From: Verrucomicrobiota bacterium
Lineage (GTDB): Bacteria > Verrucomicrobiota > Verrucomicrobiia > Verrucomicrobiales > Verrucomicrobiaceae
Direction of reading: 5' to 3'
Assembly: GCA_023429545.1 (NCBI GenBank)
Contig: JAEYUU010000358.1
Span: 1 to 7,132 of the forward strand
Length of the DNA: 7,132 nt
Of the stretch, positions 5,612 to 7,132 are shown one piece after another (position 1 is the stretch's first letter; each line of letters opens with the position of its first letter). Position numbers and translations under genes: made by a program. A model generated the notes under the pieces. The model worked only from the letters and a program-made list of their open reading frames with translations. It was not told the origin of the DNA and searched no databases.

Positions 5612-6086
5612 TGAATTGCAGAAGCCGGACAATGCGACGCTGATCCTGAGACGCGTGCTGAACGCACCGCAGGAACTGGCGTACCAGGTGTGGACCTCGG
5701 CGGAGCATTTGAAGCTCTGGATGGAACCGGAGCCGGGAATGAAGATTCCCTTCGCCATCATGGACGTGCGCGTGGGTGGGAAATTCCGTATCCAGATGCA
5801 GCAGACGGACGGTGAGTACTTCACCGCAGTGGGAGAATTCCAGGAGGTGAAACCACCGGAAAAGCTGGTCTACACCTGGGACTGGGAGAAGGATGGCAGC
5901 GGAGAAGAGTTTGGTGAGACGGAGGGGAAAGAAACCCTGGTGACGGTGGAGTTTTTGAAACGGGGCGACCGCACGGAAATGATCTTCACGCATACCCGCT
6001 TCGCCACCGTGGAGGCCCGCGACAGTCATGCGGGTGGATGGGGCAGGATCATCGACAGCCTCGCGAGATTTTTGGAGAAGAAATAG
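5583..6086 (+). CDS. SRPBCC / AHSA1-like (START-superfamily) domain protein
   Basis: This 167-residue protein has one helix-grip SRPBCC domain of the AHSA1 (activator of Hsp90 ATPase homolog 1-like) family, with a cavity that usually holds a hydrophobic ligand. Family marks are LILRRVLNAPQELAYQVWTS (20-39), HLKLWM (42-47), DVRVGGKFRIQM (61-72), GEFQEVKPPEKLVYTWDW (84-101), VTVEFLKRGDRTEMIFTH (120-137) and HAGGWGRIIDSLARFL (149-164). It has no signal peptide or membrane segment, so is probably cytoplasmic. It overlaps arsR by 29 nt in another frame and is likely translated with it and controlled by it. Ligand and role are unknown; in many genomes such pairs are annotated only as a regulator plus an AHSA1 protein, and the Hsp90 link should not be assumed. 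Confidence 0.9.
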   Translation: MTMMPTPTTNELQKPDNATLILRRVLNAPQELAYQVWTSAEHLKLWMEPEPGMKIPFAIMDVRVGGKFRIQMQQTDGEYFTAVGEFQEVKPPEKLVYTWDWEKDGSGEEFGETEGKETLVTVEFLKRGDRTEMIFTHTRFATVEARDSHAGGWGRIIDSLARFLEKK

Positions 6087-6101
6087 CACAGAGACACAGA
6101 G
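6087..6101. repeat. CACAGAGA short tandem repeat
   Basis: CACAGAGA at 6087-6094 is followed directly by CACAGAG at 6095-6101, starting on the base after the SRPBCC stop codon. Such CACAGAG-rich strings may belong to a dispersed intergenic repeat family, but one copy cannot show it. Confidence 0.5.
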
Positions 6102-6239
6102 CCTCTCCAAGTCAGGAATTTTTCAGCAAAGCATGTCCGGGCGACAACTGCCCGTTCGTCATGCCGCTGAAACAGCAGAAGAACCAGCACGGCAGGTCCC
6201 GCTGGTAAGGGACCGTCATGCCAATAACGAAAGGTAACT

Positions 6240-7103
6240 ATGAGCACCAATGCAATGCTAGACAAGCCGCAGGAACTGAAGCGGGAGCACAAGATCGTAT
6301 CCCGGGACAAATGGATCGCGGCCCGCAAGGAGCTGCTGAAAAAGGAGAAGGAAGCCACCAAGCTGCTCGATCAGTTGAGTGCCGAGCGTCGCAATCTTCC
6401 ATGGGTGAAGATCGAGAAGGACTACGTCTTCGATGCACCCGGGGGCAAGATGAAGCTCGCGGAGCTCTTCGAAGGGCGCAGCCAGCTCGCTATCTACCAC
6501 TTCATGTTCGGACCAGACTGGCAGGAGGGCTGCCCCAGTTGCTCCTTTGTGTCCGACCATAACGACGCCGCCCTCCCGCACCTGGCCGCACGCGACGTCA
6601 CGTTGGTGGCCATCTCACGCGCGCCTCTGGCCAAGCTGGAGGCCTTCAAGAAGCGCATGGGCTGGCACTTCAATTGGGTGTCCTCCTACGGCACCGACTT
6701 CAACTCGGACTTCCATGTCTCCTTCCCCAAGGAGGAAACGACCGGCGGCAAGGTGAACTACAACTACGAGCTGATGGAGTTCCCCAGCGAGGAAGCCCCG
6801 GGACTCAGCATGTATTACAAGGATGCCAATGGCGACATCTTCCACACCTACTCCACCTACGGACGCGGCTTGGATCAGCTCCTAGGCACGTACCGGATCC
6901 TGGACCTGGCGCCGAAGGGCCGTGATGAAGATGGCCTTCCCTTCAGCATGGCGTGGGTCCGCTACCATGATCGCTATGAGACGAACAAGACCGAGTTCGC
7001 CGACGCGGACAAACCCTACTGGCCGGATGCGGAGTCGACACCCGCGTCACAGTCGAAGCCGTCCGCAGCTTGCGGCTGTGGATCATCAGGGGCAAAGGCA
7101 TGA
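6240..7103 (+). CDS. DUF899 family thioredoxin-like protein
   Basis: This 287-residue protein matches the DUF899 family, a thioredoxin-fold group with no agreed function. The diagnostic region is AIYHFMFGPDWQEGCPSCSF (84-103), with a CxxC pair (Cys98, Cys101) after the first strand, as in redox-active or disulfide-forming proteins. Other conserved parts are VAISRAPLAKLEAFKKRMGW (about 122-141), SSYGTDFNSDFHV and the late FHTYSTYGRGLDQL. The first 50 residues form a charged Lys/Glu-rich helix, as usual in the family. The tail ends in ACGCGSSGAKA, adding Cys278 and Cys280. There is no signal peptide, so it is probably cytoplasmic. The start at 6240 has GAAAGG 5 nt upstream. It lies 153 nt after the SRPBCC gene and overlaps the next ORF by ATGA. 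A thiol oxidoreductase role is plausible but unproven. Confidence 0.9.
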   Translation: MSTNAMLDKPQELKREHKIVSRDKWIAARKELLKKEKEATKLLDQLSAERRNLPWVKIEKDYVFDAPGGKMKLAELFEGRSQLAIYHFMFGPDWQEGCPSCSFVSDHNDAALPHLAARDVTLVAISRAPLAKLEAFKKRMGWHFNWVSSYGTDFNSDFHVSFPKEETTGGKVNYNYELMEFPSEEAPGLSMYYKDANGDIFHTYSTYGRGLDQLLGTYRILDLAPKGRDEDGLPFSMAWVRYHDRYETNKTEFADADKPYWPDAESTPASQSKPSAACGCGSSGAKA

Positions 7104-7132
7104 GCACACACTCGTGTTGCCAGACCAAAGCC
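7100..7132 (+). CDS. Start of a downstream ORF with a cysteine pair, partial
   Basis: An ATG at 7100 overlaps the DUF899 stop codon (ATGA) and stays open to the window end, giving MSTHSCCQTKA. The four-base overlap is typical of translationally coupled genes in an operon. The Cys-Cys pair at residues 6-7 echoes the Cys-rich tail of the preceding protein and could be a metal or thiol site. Only 11 residues are visible, so the family cannot be named. Confidence 0.5.
   Translation, partial: MSTHSCCQTKA

Noticed and set aside
5337..6110. 257-residue minus-strand open frame opposite arsR and the SRPBCC gene
   Set aside because: It is antisense to two well-matched genes, its sequence resembles no family I recognise, and it is rich in Pro, Arg and His as expected for high-GC shadow frames.
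6195..6214. GGTCCC/GGGACC hairpin upstream of DUF899 as terminator or riboswitch
   Set aside because: A 6-bp stem with an 8-nt loop, no T-run and no recognisable aptamer; too little to call.

Overview
This window reads as a chromosomal segment of a moderately high-GC bacterium. All supported genes lie on the + strand. The protein style, the joined trpA-dapF-dapA-dapB order, and the lack of Shine-Dalgarno sequences before most housekeeping genes suggest a member of the Verrucomicrobiota. That placement is inference; no marker gene here proves it.

Positions 34-5085 form a biosynthetic block: trpA (last step of tryptophan synthesis), dapF, dapA and dapB (diaminopimelate/lysine branch, feeding peptidoglycan and protein), folK (folate) and panB (pantothenate). 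trpA, dapF and dapA are closely spaced (gaps of 19 and 58 nt). dapB follows after a 135-nt gap full of short 21-bp-spaced repeats. folK follows after 35 nt occupied by a perfect 10-bp hairpin. panB comes after a 260-nt gap with no convincing gene. DapF, DapA and DapB act in one pathway. PanB consumes a folate cofactor to whose synthesis FolK contributes.

Positions 5223-7132 form a second, accessory-looking cluster: an ArsR-type repressor, a SRPBCC/AHSA1 lipocalin-like protein overlapping it by 29 nt, a DUF899 thioredoxin-like protein, and the start of another ORF overlapping DUF899 by ATGA. The repressor's start codon sits inside a 22-bp perfect palindrome, very probably its own operator. Unlike the first block, the SRPBCC and DUF899 genes have recognisable Shine-Dalgarno sequences.

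The oddest observation is at the left edge. Bases 1-34 are an exact reverse complement of dapB bases 3201-3234, and the match stops at the trpA start codon. This may be an assembly or library chimera at a contig end, or a real inverted duplication, so the sequence upstream of trpA should not be trusted until checked. No tRNA, rRNA, CRISPR array or recognisable transposase was seen.
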